A stretch of DNA of 47,380 nt from an uncultured Eubacteriales bacterium (GCA_902790345.1 CADARO010000002.1:1-47380); one strand, 5' to 3'. Shown: positions 9,228 through 18,152, counted from the stretch's first letter. Translations and numbers: made by a program. The notes: generated by a model from the letters alone, not told the origin.

Positions 9228-11762
9228 ATGAAAAAGCGCCCGATGATCCTGGGGAACGTGCTCATTATTTTGGCTATTCTGACCTTTGTCATGCTCTATG
9301 TGGGCAGCGAGCAGCAGCGGATGATCGCGTCGAAGACAGAGGCGTTTGAGAATATGACGGTGGCCATGGAGAGCGTGACCACCAATTATCTCCTGGGTGA
9401 ACAGCAGGTTTGCAACAGCTGGGCCAACTACATAAACGCCAGCGACATGACCGCCGAAGACGCCATCGCCTTCGTGCGGAAATCCTTTGGCGCGCCGGAC
9501 GTGACGGCCCATCTTCTCTTCATCGAGGATCCGGAGCTATCGGGCCTGTCCACGGCCGCGCGGACGGAGGGTTCGGAGGACTACGCCGTTTCCTATCGAA
9601 ACGTGAGCATTTTCAGCGAGGGCTTCGACGAGTTCCTCCGGGAGAACAGCGCGGTCAATGTGACGCGCGCCTATACGAACCCGGTGAACGCCATCCAGTC
9701 CATCGCCTTCTGCTGCCCCGTCACTCTCCGCGACCCGGAGAGCGCCCGGCAGGTGCGTGCACTGCTGCTGCGGATCATTCCTGTCTCCACCTTTGAGCAG
9801 AAGTGGGCCTTTCCCACCGAGGATTACCGCCAGGCCGAAATCTCCCTCATCGACGTGGCCGGCAATTACATCATCAAGGGCCATTCCTTCAAGAACTCCA
9901 ATCTCTACGAATTCTATCAGTCCTACAACAGCCCCACCGCCGCCGAGCTGGAGAGCCTGAAGAAGAGCGTCGCGGGCCGGCCCGGCGTCATGGAGATGAA
10001 CAACTCCACGGGCCAGCGCTGCCTGATGGCCCACACCCGCGTCAATTCCACCGACGATTGGATCATCGTCACCATGATCCCCCTGTCGGAGCTGAGCCAC
10101 ACGGTGATGAACTGGGCGCTGGTGGGCATCGTGACGGCAGGACTGCTGCTTCTGCTGGCGTTCAACCTGGCGAACATGGTGGGCTTCAACCGCCAGCTGC
10201 AGGCCGCCGCGGCCGCCGCGGATCGCGCCAATCAGGCCAAGACAGACTTCCTTTCCACCATGTCCCACGACATCCGCACCCCCATGAACGCCATCATCGG
10301 CCTGACAACCATCGCGGGCAAAAACGTGGAGGATACCGTCATGGTGCGGGACAGCCTGCACAAGATCAACCTGGCCAGCAACCATCTGCTCACCCTCATC
10401 AACGACATTCTGGATATCTCCAAGGTGGAGAGCGGCAAGCTGAACCTGAGCCCCGTTACCTTCTCCATCGTGGAATGTGCCGAGAACCTGATCAACATCT
10501 CCCAGCCCATGGTGAAGGAAAAGAACATCGACTTCAATTTCCGCATCAACCGCTTCGAGCATGAGTATCTCTACGCCGATCAGCTGCGCATCAATCAGAT
10601 CTACATCAACCTCCTGTCCAACGCCATCAAGTACACCGAGCCCGGCGGGCAGGTGAACGTGGACATGCGGCAGGAGCCGGGAGAGACGGACAAGTCCGTT
10701 CGCCTCACCTACGTGGTGGCCGACACCGGCATGGGCATGACCCCCGAATTCATGGCGAAGATGTATCAGCCCTTCTCCCGCCAGACGGACAGCCGGGTCA
10801 ACACCATTCAGGGCACCGGCCTGGGCCTGGCCATCACCAAGCAGATGATCGACCTGATGCACGGCACCATCGATTGCCAGAGCCAGGTGGGCAAGGGCAC
10901 CACCTTCACGGTTACTTTGGACATTCCGCTGGCCGACAAGCTGGTGGAGGACATGATGCTGCCGCCCATCCGGGTGCTGCTGGCCGACGACGACGCGGTA
11001 CTCCTGGAGACCGCGAAGGACACCCTGCGCTCCATCGGCGCGGAGGCGGACACCGTCAGCAGCGGCGCCGAGGCCGTGCGCATGGCCTCCCAGCGGGACG
11101 ACTACCGCGTGGTGATTCTGGATTGGAAGATGCCCGATATGGACGGCATCGAGGCCGCGCGGCGGATCCGCGCCATGGTGGGCGGCGACGTGCCCATCCT
11201 GCTGATTTCCGCCTACGACTGGTCCGATCTGGAGGAGGCAGCCCGGCAGGCCGGCGTGAACGGCTTCATCAGCAAGCCGCTGTTCCGCTCGACCCTGTAT
11301 AACAAGCTGAACGAGATGCTGGGCAACGAGAGCGCGCGCGGCGATCAGGAGGACGCGAACGCCGATCTGGCGGGCATGCGGATCCTGGTGGCCGAGGACA
11401 ACGACATCAACTGGGAGATCATCTCCATGCTGCTGCAGATGCAGGGCATCGAGACGGAGCGGGCGGAAAACGGCAAGCTGGCGGTGGAGCGCATGGCCCG
11501 CGCCAAACGGGGCGAATTCAACCTGATCTTTATGGATATTCAGATGCCCATCATGAACGGCATCGAGGCCACCAAGGCCATCCGAAGGCTGAGCGACGCC
11601 TGGGCTTCCCATATTCCCATCATCGCCATGACGGCGGACGCCTTCTCTGAGAACGTGTCCGAATGTCTGGCGGCCGGAATGAACGGGCACATCGCCAAGC
11701 CCATCGACATGAAGGTCGTGCTGAAGGAAATCAGGAGAATCAAGGAGGAATCGAAAGCATGA
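9228..11762 (+). CDS. Hybrid sensor histidine kinase with two receiver domains
   Basis: 844 aa. An N-terminal membrane helix (about 7-26), an extracytoplasmic sensor of about 260 aa (Cache-like in length) and a second helix (about 292-314) anchor it in the membrane. HisKA carries SHDIRTPMN with His347; the ATPase domain has the N-box NLLSNAIKYTEPGG and GTGLGLAI. Two receiver domains follow: the first with DDD and phospho-acceptor Asp632 (LDWKMPDMDG), the second with EDND and Asp770 (MDIQMPIMNG). There is no DNA-binding output domain, so the final target is a separate protein. The last 4 nt overlap the start of the binding-protein gene, which points to translational coupling and a sugar-sensing role. 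Confidence 0.95.
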   Translation: MKKRPMILGNVLIILAILTFVMLYVGSEQQRMIASKTEAFENMTVAMESVTTNYLLGEQQVCNSWANYINASDMTAEDAIAFVRKSFGAPDVTAHLLFIEDPELSGLSTAARTEGSEDYAVSYRNVSIFSEGFDEFLRENSAVNVTRAYTNPVNAIQSIAFCCPVTLRDPESARQVRALLLRIIPVSTFEQKWAFPTEDYRQAEISLIDVAGNYIIKGHSFKNSNLYEFYQSYNSPTAAELESLKKSVAGRPGVMEMNNSTGQRCLMAHTRVNSTDDWIIVTMIPLSELSHTVMNWALVGIVTAGLLLLLAFNLANMVGFNRQLQAAAAAADRANQAKTDFLSTMSHDIRTPMNAIIGLTTIAGKNVEDTVMVRDSLHKINLASNHLLTLINDILDISKVESGKLNLSPVTFSIVECAENLINISQPMVKEKNIDFNFRINRFEHEYLYADQLRINQIYINLLSNAIKYTEPGGQVNVDMRQEPGETDKSVRLTYVVADTGMGMTPEFMAKMYQPFSRQTDSRVNTIQGTGLGLAITKQMIDLMHGTIDCQSQVGKGTTFTVTLDIPLADKLVEDMMLPPIRVLLADDDAVLLETAKDTLRSIGAEADTVSSGAEAVRMASQRDDYRVVILDWKMPDMDGIEAARRIRAMVGGDVPILLISAYDWSDLEEAARQAGVNGFISKPLFRSTLYNKLNEMLGNESARGDQEDANADLAGMRILVAEDNDINWEIISMLLQMQGIETERAENGKLAVERMARAKRGEFNLIFMDIQMPIMNGIEATKAIRRLSDAWASHIPIIAMTADAFSENVSECLAAGMNGHIAKPIDMKVVLKEIRRIKEESKA

Positions 11763-13069
11763 GAAAGCAGTGGAGAACAAAAGCCGCGCTGTGCGCCCTG
11801 ACGCTGGCGCTGGCGCTGTGCCTCGCGGCGTGCGGCGCCAAGGAAGCGCCCAAGGCGCAGGAGAGCGCGGCCGGGTTTGCGCCGAGGCTGGACACCAAGA
11901 TGGAGGGCTCCATCACCGTCGTGGGGCATTACAGCAACTTCGAGGCGCTGGAGGCGGAATTCAATCGCTTCGCGACGTACTATCCCAACGTGGAAATGAA
12001 CTACACCTACCTGGACAACTACAGCGGCATCATCGCCACCGCGCTGAAGAGCAGTGAAGCCCCGGATATTTTCTTCACCTATCCCTCGATGGCTCGCGGA
12101 AATAACCTGAGCCCTGTTTATGAAGACGCGGAGGACCTGTCCGATCCGGCGCTGGGCATCGATTTGAGCTGCATCCGCGAAAGCCTTTTGTACAAGGATG
12201 AGGACGGCAAGGTGCCCACCGTGCCCATTTACACCACCACCTACGGCATGCTGGTCAACGAGTCGATTTTTGAGGAACAGAAGCTGACCGTGCCCAAGAC
12301 GTATTCGGAGCTCCTCTCTGTGTGCGAGACCCTGCAAAAGGCCGGCTATGCCAGCCCCATTCTGGCCTACAACGGCAACAGCAGCTACATGCTGCTGCCC
12401 CTGTTCTATCCCTATTTCTGCGCGCAGATTCAGGGCAATGAAACGGCGATTCAGGCCATGAATGAGATGAAGCCCGACGCTGGCGAGACCATGCGGGACG
12501 CCCTGGCGCTGGTGGAGGATTTCATGCAAAAGGGCTATGTGGATCTGGAGGCCTGCAATCAGCTGGAGAACGACTACAACGCAGTCATTCTGCGCTTCTT
12601 CGAGGGAGACGTGCCCATGATGTTCGCCTCCGGTAACACCGTGTCCGGCACGGAGAAGCGGGAGAGCCAGTCTGAGGCCTTCACTGCCCATCCCTTCCGC
12701 TATAGCTTTCATCCGGTTCCTTCCACCGACGAGGGCGGCTATTTCCTGAATACCATCTCCATGGGCTTCGCCGTGAACAAAAACAGCAAAAACCTTGACA
12801 TTGCCAACGAGTTCATGCGTTTCCTGGTATCCACAGAGGAGCTGAATCGCATGGCCCAGGCCAAGCGCATGGTGACCCCCTGCGCGGACATGTCGCTGGA
12901 CGGCGTGTACGCCGCCTTCGGCCAGGTAGACGGGAAGCACATCGTCAACCAGTCCGACCTGGGCCTGGAGGACGCCCCCGACGTTCAGGTGCGCCGGGCC
13001 GGCTGGCAGGTGAGCAACGGGCTGATGACCGTTGACCAGGCCGTGGAGGCCTTCGGCACGCTGGAATAA
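11759..13069 (+). CDS. Extracellular solute-binding lipoprotein, family 1 (carbohydrate type)
   Basis: 436 aa. The N-terminus is a lipoprotein signal peptide with lipobox LAAC (Cys near residue 22), so the protein is anchored on the outer face of the membrane. The remainder fits SBP_bac_1: GSITVVGHYSNFEALEAEF at the start of the mature part, EAPDIFFTYPS, TTTYGMLVNESIFEE, and a late NTISMGFAVNKNSK with LDIANEFMRFLVS. Ligands of this family are mostly sugars and oligosaccharides. It starts inside the kinase stop codon (ATGA overlap). No permease genes follow; a strong terminator ends the operon. It may therefore present ligand to the kinase sensor rather than feed a transporter (inference). Confidence 0.92.
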   Translation: MRKQWRTKAALCALTLALALCLAACGAKEAPKAQESAAGFAPRLDTKMEGSITVVGHYSNFEALEAEFNRFATYYPNVEMNYTYLDNYSGIIATALKSSEAPDIFFTYPSMARGNNLSPVYEDAEDLSDPALGIDLSCIRESLLYKDEDGKVPTVPIYTTTYGMLVNESIFEEQKLTVPKTYSELLSVCETLQKAGYASPILAYNGNSSYMLLPLFYPYFCAQIQGNETAIQAMNEMKPDAGETMRDALALVEDFMQKGYVDLEACNQLENDYNAVILRFFEGDVPMMFASGNTVSGTEKRESQSEAFTAHPFRYSFHPVPSTDEGGYFLNTISMGFAVNKNSKNLDIANEFMRFLVSTEELNRMAQAKRMVTPCADMSLDGVYAAFGQVDGKHIVNQSDLGLEDAPDVQVRRAGWQVSNGLMTVDQAVEAFGTLE

Positions 13070-13098
13070 CCGGAACAACCCGAAAACAGGACAAAGAA

Positions 13099-13147
13099 AC
13101 GCCCGAAAGGGATGGCGAATCATACAAGCCGCCCTTTCGGGTGTTTT
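13099..13147 (+). terminator. Intrinsic terminator of the kinase-lipoprotein operon
   Basis: The stem ACGCCCGAAAGGG / CCCTTTCGGGTGT with a loop of about 20 nt is followed by TTTTTT. It lies between convergent genes. Confidence 0.85.
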
Positions 13148-13729
13148 TTATCTGCTCCATTCAAACAGCGATCGGTCCGGCGTGTACTGACGGGTGAGAA
13201 TCTCCACCAGCTCCCGGGGCGTCTCCCGACAGCCGGTCTCCAGCCAATGGCGCAGCATGGCGGTCATGCCGTTGATGAAGAAGATGCCGGCGTATTCCAT
13301 TTCCTCCCGGGAATGGTAGCCCAGCTGCTCATGACTCAGCTGGCTGGTGCGCTCCCGCAGCAGGTCCCAGGCCACGCCGATCACCCCGGCGCGATGCATT
13401 TGCTGCAGATACACCGCATAAAACGCCTGATAGTCCCGCACGAATTCAAAAACCCGCTCGAACAGATCGCGGATGGAGGCGGCGCGATCCAGGGTTTCCA
13501 GGGCCGTGGTGGTGAGGCGCTCGCTCATGGTCTTTTCCACCTGCTCCACCACGTCGTATACATCCTGATAGTGGGCGTAGAAGGTGGAGCGGTTGATGGC
13601 CGCCTCCTGGCAGATTTCCCGCACCGTGACGCGGCTGAGGGGCTTTTTCTCCTCCGTGATCGCCCGGTAGACGGCGCGGACGATGCGCTCGCTTGTGTCT
13701 TTGGCGCGCTGGTTGTTCTTCGTGTTCAT
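13148..13729 (-). CDS. TetR/AcrR family transcriptional regulator
   Basis: 193 aa. The N-terminal DNA-binding helix-turn-helix covers about residues 10-55 (RVTVREICQEAAINRSTFYAHY), typical of TetR proteins. The C-terminal helical domain would bind a small ligand. The ATG at 13729 follows GGAGAGA; a longer frame to 13789 begins upstream of that ribosome site. It is divergent from the MATE exporter gene with 175 nt between the starts, the usual arrangement of a local repressor, and an inverted repeat in the gap is a candidate operator. Confidence 0.9.
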   Translation of the reverse strand: MNTKNNQRAKDTSERIVRAVYRAITEEKKPLSRVTVREICQEAAINRSTFYAHYQDVYDVVEQVEKTMSERLTTTALETLDRAASIRDLFERVFEFVRDYQAFYAVYLQQMHRAGVIGVAWDLLRERTSQLSHEQLGYHSREEMEYAGIFFINGMTAMLRHWLETGCRETPRELVEILTRQYTPDRSLFEWSR

Positions 13730-13784
13730 GTTCTCTCCATTATTCCAACATTTGTCTTGAAATTGATGGGCGTTGAAGGGCATT

Positions 13785-13805
13785 AACACAACACATGTCT
13801 GTGTT
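13785..13805. promoter_or_regulatory. Inverted repeat, candidate TetR operator
   Basis: AACACA (13785-13790) and TGTGTT (13800-13805) form a dyad with a 9-nt centre, between the TetR start and the MATE promoter. A near-palindromic AACAAGTGTT follows 50 nt later. Operator function is inferred from position and symmetry. Confidence 0.4.
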
Positions 13806-13812
13806 TTGATGG

Positions 13813-13842
13813 TTGCCCGACAGCCCTCAAGGGCATTATAAT
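13813..13842 (+). promoter_or_regulatory. Promoter of the MATE exporter gene
   Basis: TTGCCC (13813-13818) and TATAAT (13837-13842) with 18-nt spacing, 62 nt before the start codon. Confidence 0.6.
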
Positions 13843-13904
13843 GGAATCACAAAAAGAAAACAAGTGTTGCGATAAACATTTTTCCGAAAGGGGCGTAAAG
13901 CGAA

Positions 13905-15275
13905 ATGACAAACGAGAAGATGATGCGGGAAGCGCCGGTGTGGAAGCTGCTCTGCGGCATGAGCCTGCCGGTGATCGTGGTGATGCTCCTGCAGGTGCTC
14001 TACAACATGGCGGACGTGTTCTTCATGGGCCGGACCGGCGCGACCATGCAGGTGGCAGCCATTTCCCTGGCCGGGCCGGTGTTCTCGGTCATTGCCGCCT
14101 TCAACACGCTGCTGGGCTTCGGCGGCTGCACGGCGATTTCCGTGGCCCTGGGTCGGGGCGAGAGCTGCAAGGTGCGGCAGTATTCGGCCTTCGTGCTCTA
14201 CGGCGGGCTGTTGGCCGGGCTGGTGATCGGAGCGGCGATTCTGGCGGGCCTGAAGCCGCTGCTGGGCCTGCTGGGAGCCAATGCGGAAACGGAAGCTTAC
14301 ACCGCCGACTACCTGCGCGTCCTGGCCCTGGGAGCGCCCTTTTCCATCGCGGGAGGCGCGCTGGGCAACTCGATCCGCGCCGATGGCGACAGCAAGGGCG
14401 CGCTGCTGGCCAGCATGCTGGGCATATTCGTCAACATGGCGCTGGATCCCCTGTTCATCTTCGTCTTCGGCTGGGGCATTCGCGGCGCGGCCATCGCCAC
14501 GGTGGCCGGCAACACCCTGAGCTTCGCGGCCCTGCTGATCGTCTCCTATCGCAAGAAGATCTTCTCCGTTTCAGTGCGGGATCTGACATTACGGCCTGAG
14601 ATATCCATCAAGGTGCTGAGCTGCGGCCTGCCCATGGCCGCGGGCACGCTGCTGACCAGCTTTGTGGGCGTATTCGGCAACCGCCTCATGGTAAACTACG
14701 GCAACCTGGCGGTGGCGGCTCAAAACGTGGCCGGCAAGGCGGGCATGATCACGAGCATGGTCATCATGGGCATCTGCATGGGCATTCAGCCGGCAGTGAG
14801 CTACAATCATGGCGCGGGCAACGCCCGGCGGGTCAGGCGCATCGTCTTCGGCGTTGGCGGCTTTTCGGTACTGCTGGGCGCGGCGCTCTCCGTCTCCCTC
14901 TATCTGGCCCGGCAGCAGATGATCGGCCTGTTCATCAGCGATCCCCAGGTGACGGAGCTGGCCCTGCGCATGATGCCTGCCAGCCTGTTGGGCGCGCCGC
15001 TGTACGGCGTCTATCAGATGGCCAGCGTCTATCTGCAGGGCACGGAGAAGGTCTCCCGGGCGACGCTGACCTCGCTGCTCCGCCAGGGGCTGGTGCTGGT
15101 GCCGGTGATGTTTTTGATGAACGGGTTGTTCGGCCTGACCGGGCTCATCTATGCCGGTCCGGTCGCGGATCTGATCGCCACCGCGCTGGCCGTGATCCTC
15201 TGCGTCGCCGGATTCCGGGGAGAGAGACGCCTCGGATACGGTGCGTCGGGTCTGACGAAGATCGCGGCGGAATAA
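13905..15275 (+). CDS. MATE family multidrug/Na+ exporter
   Basis: 456 aa with about 12 membrane helices in two homologous halves of MatE type. Visible family features include the N-terminal PVWKLLCGMSLPVIVVML, the MADVFFMGRTG segment of helix 1-2 and the second-half repeat ISIKVLSCGLPMAAGTLL. It would export cationic drugs, dyes or metabolites in exchange for Na+ or H+. GAAAGGGGCG precedes the start. The divergent TetR gene probably represses it. The substrate cannot be told from sequence. Confidence 0.93.
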   Translation: MTNEKMMREAPVWKLLCGMSLPVIVVMLLQVLYNMADVFFMGRTGATMQVAAISLAGPVFSVIAAFNTLLGFGGCTAISVALGRGESCKVRQYSAFVLYGGLLAGLVIGAAILAGLKPLLGLLGANAETEAYTADYLRVLALGAPFSIAGGALGNSIRADGDSKGALLASMLGIFVNMALDPLFIFVFGWGIRGAAIATVAGNTLSFAALLIVSYRKKIFSVSVRDLTLRPEISIKVLSCGLPMAAGTLLTSFVGVFGNRLMVNYGNLAVAAQNVAGKAGMITSMVIMGICMGIQPAVSYNHGAGNARRVRRIVFGVGGFSVLLGAALSVSLYLARQQMIGLFISDPQVTELALRMMPASLLGAPLYGVYQMASVYLQGTEKVSRATLTSLLRQGLVLVPVMFLMNGLFGLTGLIYAGPVADLIATALAVILCVAGFRGERRLGYGASGLTKIAAE

Positions 15276-15305
15276 GGCAAAAGGCGGTTTTCCCGCAGAT
15301 TTCTC

Positions 15306-15334
15306 TTGCGCTTTGGTCCCGGCCTTTTTATAAT
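15306..15334 (+). promoter_or_regulatory. Promoter of the MazG-like / Tag gene run
   Basis: TTGCGC (15306-15311) and TATAAT (15329-15334), 17-nt spacing, 40 nt upstream of the first gene of a tight rightward series. Confidence 0.7.
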
Positions 15335-15373
15335 GGAGTCAGACAAATTCCATGGAAGGGAAGGGAGCGGCGG

Positions 15374-15691
15374 ATGAAACCCGAAACCATCGACCGTGTC
15401 AGGCGGTTCACGGAGGACCGGGACTTTGATCAGTTCCACTCGCCGGTCAACCTGGCCAAGAGCATCGTCATCGAGGCGGGGGAGCTGCTGGAGTGCTATC
15501 AGTGGAGCGACGATGCCGACATTGAGCGCGTGAAGGAGGAGCTGGCGGACGTGATCGTGCTCTGCCAGAACATGTTGGACAAGCTGGGGCTGGACGTGGA
15601 CGAGATCGTGAACAGCAAGATGGCGAAGAACGAGGCCAAGTACCCCGTGGAGAAGGCCAGGGGCCGGGCCACCAAGTATGACAAGCTGTGA
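15374..15691 (+). CDS. MazG-like nucleotide pyrophosphohydrolase
   Basis: 105 aa, the size of single-domain all-alpha NTP pyrophosphatases of the RS21-C6/MazG-like group. The Mg2+-binding pattern is visible: EAGELLE (about residues 36-42) followed by EELADVIV (about 56-63). The C-terminal KYPVEKARG motif is also typical. It hydrolyses (d)NTPs to monophosphates plus pyrophosphate and may cleanse damaged nucleotides. The next gene starts 11 nt downstream; the proximity to a DNA base glycosylase gene fits a nucleotide/DNA quality role. Confidence 0.93.
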   Translation: MKPETIDRVRRFTEDRDFDQFHSPVNLAKSIVIEAGELLECYQWSDDADIERVKEELADVIVLCQNMLDKLGLDVDEIVNSKMAKNEAKYPVEKARGRATKYDKL

Positions 15692-15702
15692 GGAGGAGAG
15701 CC

Positions 15703-15939
15703 ATGAAGAGCCTTTTGATCGCCGACACCACCCGGGAGGAGCGGGAAGCCATCGTGGCGGAATCCATCGGCAACATCGACGGAGCCTGCGACGGCTGCAG
15801 CCCCGGCCTGATCGAGATGTATCAGGACTACATCGAGGGCCGCAGGGAGCTGAGGGACATCAACATGGAATTCAACGCCCGCTATACCTCCGGCGCGACG
15901 GGGCCGACCCGGAGCGAATGCGGCTGGGCGAATCCGTGA
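15703..15939 (+). CDS. Small conserved-looking protein with CxxC-type cysteines, unrecognised
   Basis: 78 aa, starting after AGGAGGAG. The N-terminus has a charged helix (DTTREEREAIVAES), then GACDGCSPG with two Cys spaced by two residues, then a helical segment ending in FNARY. The C-terminal 15 residues (TSGATGPTRSECGWANP) look unstructured. I recall similar small proteins in Clostridia but cannot assign a function. It sits between the MazG-like and Tag genes with short gaps, so it is probably co-transcribed. Confidence 0.7.
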   Translation: MKSLLIADTTREEREAIVAESIGNIDGACDGCSPGLIEMYQDYIEGRRELRDINMEFNARYTSGATGPTRSECGWANP

Positions 15940-15966
15940 GATGCTTGGATCGGGAGGAAAAGCCAA

Positions 15967-16605
15967 ATGGGACACTGCGACTGGGCCTATGTGAATGAGC
16001 GGGAACACAGATACCACGATACGGAATGGGGCGTGCCGGTGCACGACGACCGGCGGATGTTCGAGCACCTGACGCTGGAAAGCCTGCAGTGCGGCCTCAG
16101 CTGGGATCTGATGCTCAAAAAGCGGGAGATCTTCCGCCAGTGCTTCTGCGATTTCGACTTTGACCGGATCGCCGCGTACACGGAGGAGGACGTCCAGCGC
16201 GTCATGAACACCGAGGGCATGCTGAAATCGGAGCGCAAGATCCGCGCCGTGATCAACAACGCCCGGCGCTATCAGGAAGTGCGCGCGGAGTTCGGCAGCT
16301 TCTGCGCCTATCTCTGGGCCTTTTCGGGCGGGAAGACCATCGTCTACGAGGGCCACGCCCAGGGCCGCGTGCCGGTGAGCAACGGCCTGTCCGACCGGAT
16401 CAGCCGGGACCTGAAAAAGCGGGGCTTCAAGTACATCGGCCCGGTGACGGTCTACTCCCACCTGCAGGCCTGCGGTGTCATCAACGACCACGCGGAGGAC
16501 TGCCCCTGCTTTCATCGGATCAATGAAACCTGGCCGACGGTGCGGCTCGCCCCGGATGACGAGGCGGGGCTGATGGCGATCAGGGATATGCCTGAGGAGA
16601 GATAA
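15967..16605 (+). CDS. tag: DNA-3-methyladenine glycosylase I
   Basis: 212 aa. It carries the zinc site of Tag: Cys4 in MGHCDW, His17 in YHDTEWG, and a C-terminal NDHAEDCPC with the His and Cys ligands. The LESLQCGLSWDLMLKKRE helix and the base-pocket region are conserved. The enzyme excises 3-methyladenine from alkylated DNA in base excision repair. The start follows GGGAGGAAA. It ends 3 nt before the next gene, which indicates co-transcription. Confidence 0.96.
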   Translation: MGHCDWAYVNEREHRYHDTEWGVPVHDDRRMFEHLTLESLQCGLSWDLMLKKREIFRQCFCDFDFDRIAAYTEEDVQRVMNTEGMLKSERKIRAVINNARRYQEVRAEFGSFCAYLWAFSGGKTIVYEGHAQGRVPVSNGLSDRISRDLKKRGFKYIGPVTVYSHLQACGVINDHAEDCPCFHRINETWPTVRLAPDDEAGLMAIRDMPEER

Positions 16606-16608
16606 GAG

Positions 16609-17355
16609 ATGAAATCCATGCGTGACGACGTGTTCGCCTACGTCAAAAAGAAATACAAAACGGAGGCGGAATACCCCTGGATGCGGTTTCCGGGGTACGC
16701 CGTCTTTCGCCATGGCGACAACCGGAAGCTGTTCGCCTCGGTCATGGACGTGTCGAAAGACAAGCTGGGCCTGCCGGGCGCGGAAATCGTGGACATCCTG
16801 GATGTGAAGATGAGGGACCCACTGCTGGCTGATTTGCTGATCCAGCAGGAAGGCTACGCGCGGGGCTATCACATCGGCCGAGGCAACTGGATTTCCGTTC
16901 TGCTGGATGGGACCGTGGCCTTCGCGGACATATGCCGATGGGTGGACGAGAGCTATCTGGCCACGGCGTCCAATGAGCGGAAGAAGCAGCTGAGGCCGCC
17001 CAAGGAGTGGATCATCCCCGCCAACCCCAAATACTACGACATACAGAACGCGTTCAAACAGGCGGATGAGATCGACTGGAAGCAGGGCGCGGGCATCAAG
17101 GCGGGAGACACGGTGTTCATGTATGTGGCCGCGCCGGTCTCCGCCGTGCTGTATAAGTGCCGCGTTATGGAGACCGGCATACCCTACCGGTTCGACAAGG
17201 GTGCCGTGCACATCATGAACCTGATGCGCATCAAGCTGCTCAGGAAATACCCGCCAGACAGGTTTACCTTCGACGTGCTGGGCGAGAAGTACGGCATATT
17301 CGCCGTGCGCGGGCCCCGGGGCATACCTGAAAAGCTGAGCCGGGCGCTCAAATGA
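16609..17355 (+). CDS. MmcQ/YjbR-like protein with C-terminal PUA/EVE-like domain
   Basis: 248 aa. The first half, about residues 1-115, fits the MmcQ/YjbR family (FAYVKKKYKTEAEYPWMRFPGYAVFRH, then a KLFASVMDV strand and a GYHIGRGNWISVLLDG turn). The second half, about 130-248, resembles an EVE or other PUA-like fold (WIIPANPKYYDIQNAF, EIDWKQGAGIKAGDTVFMYVAAP). EVE domains read modified bases in DNA or RNA. The MmcQ part probably binds DNA. The fused form suggests recognition of a modified nucleic acid, in keeping with the DNA-repair gene 3 nt upstream. Domain assignment is by pattern only. Confidence 0.75.
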   Translation: MKSMRDDVFAYVKKKYKTEAEYPWMRFPGYAVFRHGDNRKLFASVMDVSKDKLGLPGAEIVDILDVKMRDPLLADLLIQQEGYARGYHIGRGNWISVLLDGTVAFADICRWVDESYLATASNERKKQLRPPKEWIIPANPKYYDIQNAFKQADEIDWKQGAGIKAGDTVFMYVAAPVSAVLYKCRVMETGIPYRFDKGAVHIMNLMRIKLLRKYPPDRFTFDVLGEKYGIFAVRGPRGIPEKLSRALK

Positions 17356-17370
17356 GTTTTTCCTCAAAAC

Positions 17371-17409
17371 GAAAAAAGAAGCAGCATACCGCAAAGGGTA
17401 CGCTGCTTT
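17371..17409 (-). terminator. Intrinsic terminator of the SH3-type gene
   Basis: Read on the minus strand, AAGCAGC(G)TACC / GGTA(T)GCTGCTT is followed by CTTTTTTC, just after the stop of the gene ending at 17433. Confidence 0.75.
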
Positions 17410-17432
17410 GAATTATGCCGCCTGATTCCGAA

Positions 17433-17906
17433 TTACTTGTGAATCCAGCCCACCGCGCCGCGCAGGCTGACGAGCAGCCAGTCGCCCTCTTCCTTCAGGA
17501 TGGGCAGGACGGTGTTCTTGCTCAGCAGGGCGACCTTGTAGGCCGAGGTGCTGTTCCAGGCGTAGACGGGCGTCTTCGACTCGGTCCGATACATGGCGGG
17601 ATCGATGGCGATATAGTCCATGTTGACCCAGCCCATGGGGGAATCCTCGGAATCGCCGAGGGTGCAATAGGCCCAGCCGTCCGACACGCTCATCACGATG
17701 AGGATATCTCCGTAGCGCGCGGTGGTCACCTTCTGGGCGGAGCCGCTGGGCGCCTGGCGAACGGAAAGCTCTTCGCACAGAATGGCCGCCGAAAGGCCAA
17801 TCTGTCCTTCGCCGCGGGGCGGGATGATTTCCGCGTGAGCGGCGGTGAAGCTGCCGAGCATGAGAACCAGCGCCATCAGAATCGTGAGCCAACTATACTT
17901 CTTCAT
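17433..17906 (-). CDS. Exported SH3-domain protein
   Basis: 157 aa. A signal peptide spans about residues 1-25 (ending TAAHA). A bacterial SH3-like domain follows: ILCEELSVRQAPSGSAQKV, DILIVMSVSDGWAYC and GWVNMDYI. A second, looser SH3-like repeat covers the C-terminus (TPVYAWNSTSAYKVALL, then GDWLLVS and GWIHK). Such domains bind peptidoglycan or peptides at the cell surface. There is no catalytic domain. It stands alone between a terminator and a divergent LysR gene. Confidence 0.85.
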   Translation of the reverse strand: MKKYSWLTILMALVLMLGSFTAAHAEIIPPRGEGQIGLSAAILCEELSVRQAPSGSAQKVTTARYGDILIVMSVSDGWAYCTLGDSEDSPMGWVNMDYIAIDPAMYRTESKTPVYAWNSTSAYKVALLSKNTVLPILKEEGDWLLVSLRGAVGWIHK

Positions 17907-18067
17907 TGTTCAGTCTCTCCCTTTTGCTTTATTCGGCCATTAGACGACGGGGCGAAGGATATTTGTTCCTGTTTCAGCGTAAATATTTGACAAAAATCCG
18001 CCTCAAATTGTGAAAATGTGTTTTCTTTCAATGTCATAATAATGTGGGGCGAATTGCGCTTCGGCCC

Positions 18068-18097
18068 TTGCGGGGCAATCTGTTTTTCTGCTATAAT
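18068..18097 (+). promoter_or_regulatory. Promoter of the LysR gene
   Basis: TTGCGG (18068-18073) and an extended -10 (TGCTATAAT, hexamer 18092-18097), 18-nt spacing. Confidence 0.6.
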
Positions 18098-18152
18098 ACT
18101 TCACATGACAATTCAATCGGCCTGAGCCGCACAGATGTCAGGAGGTTTTTTC

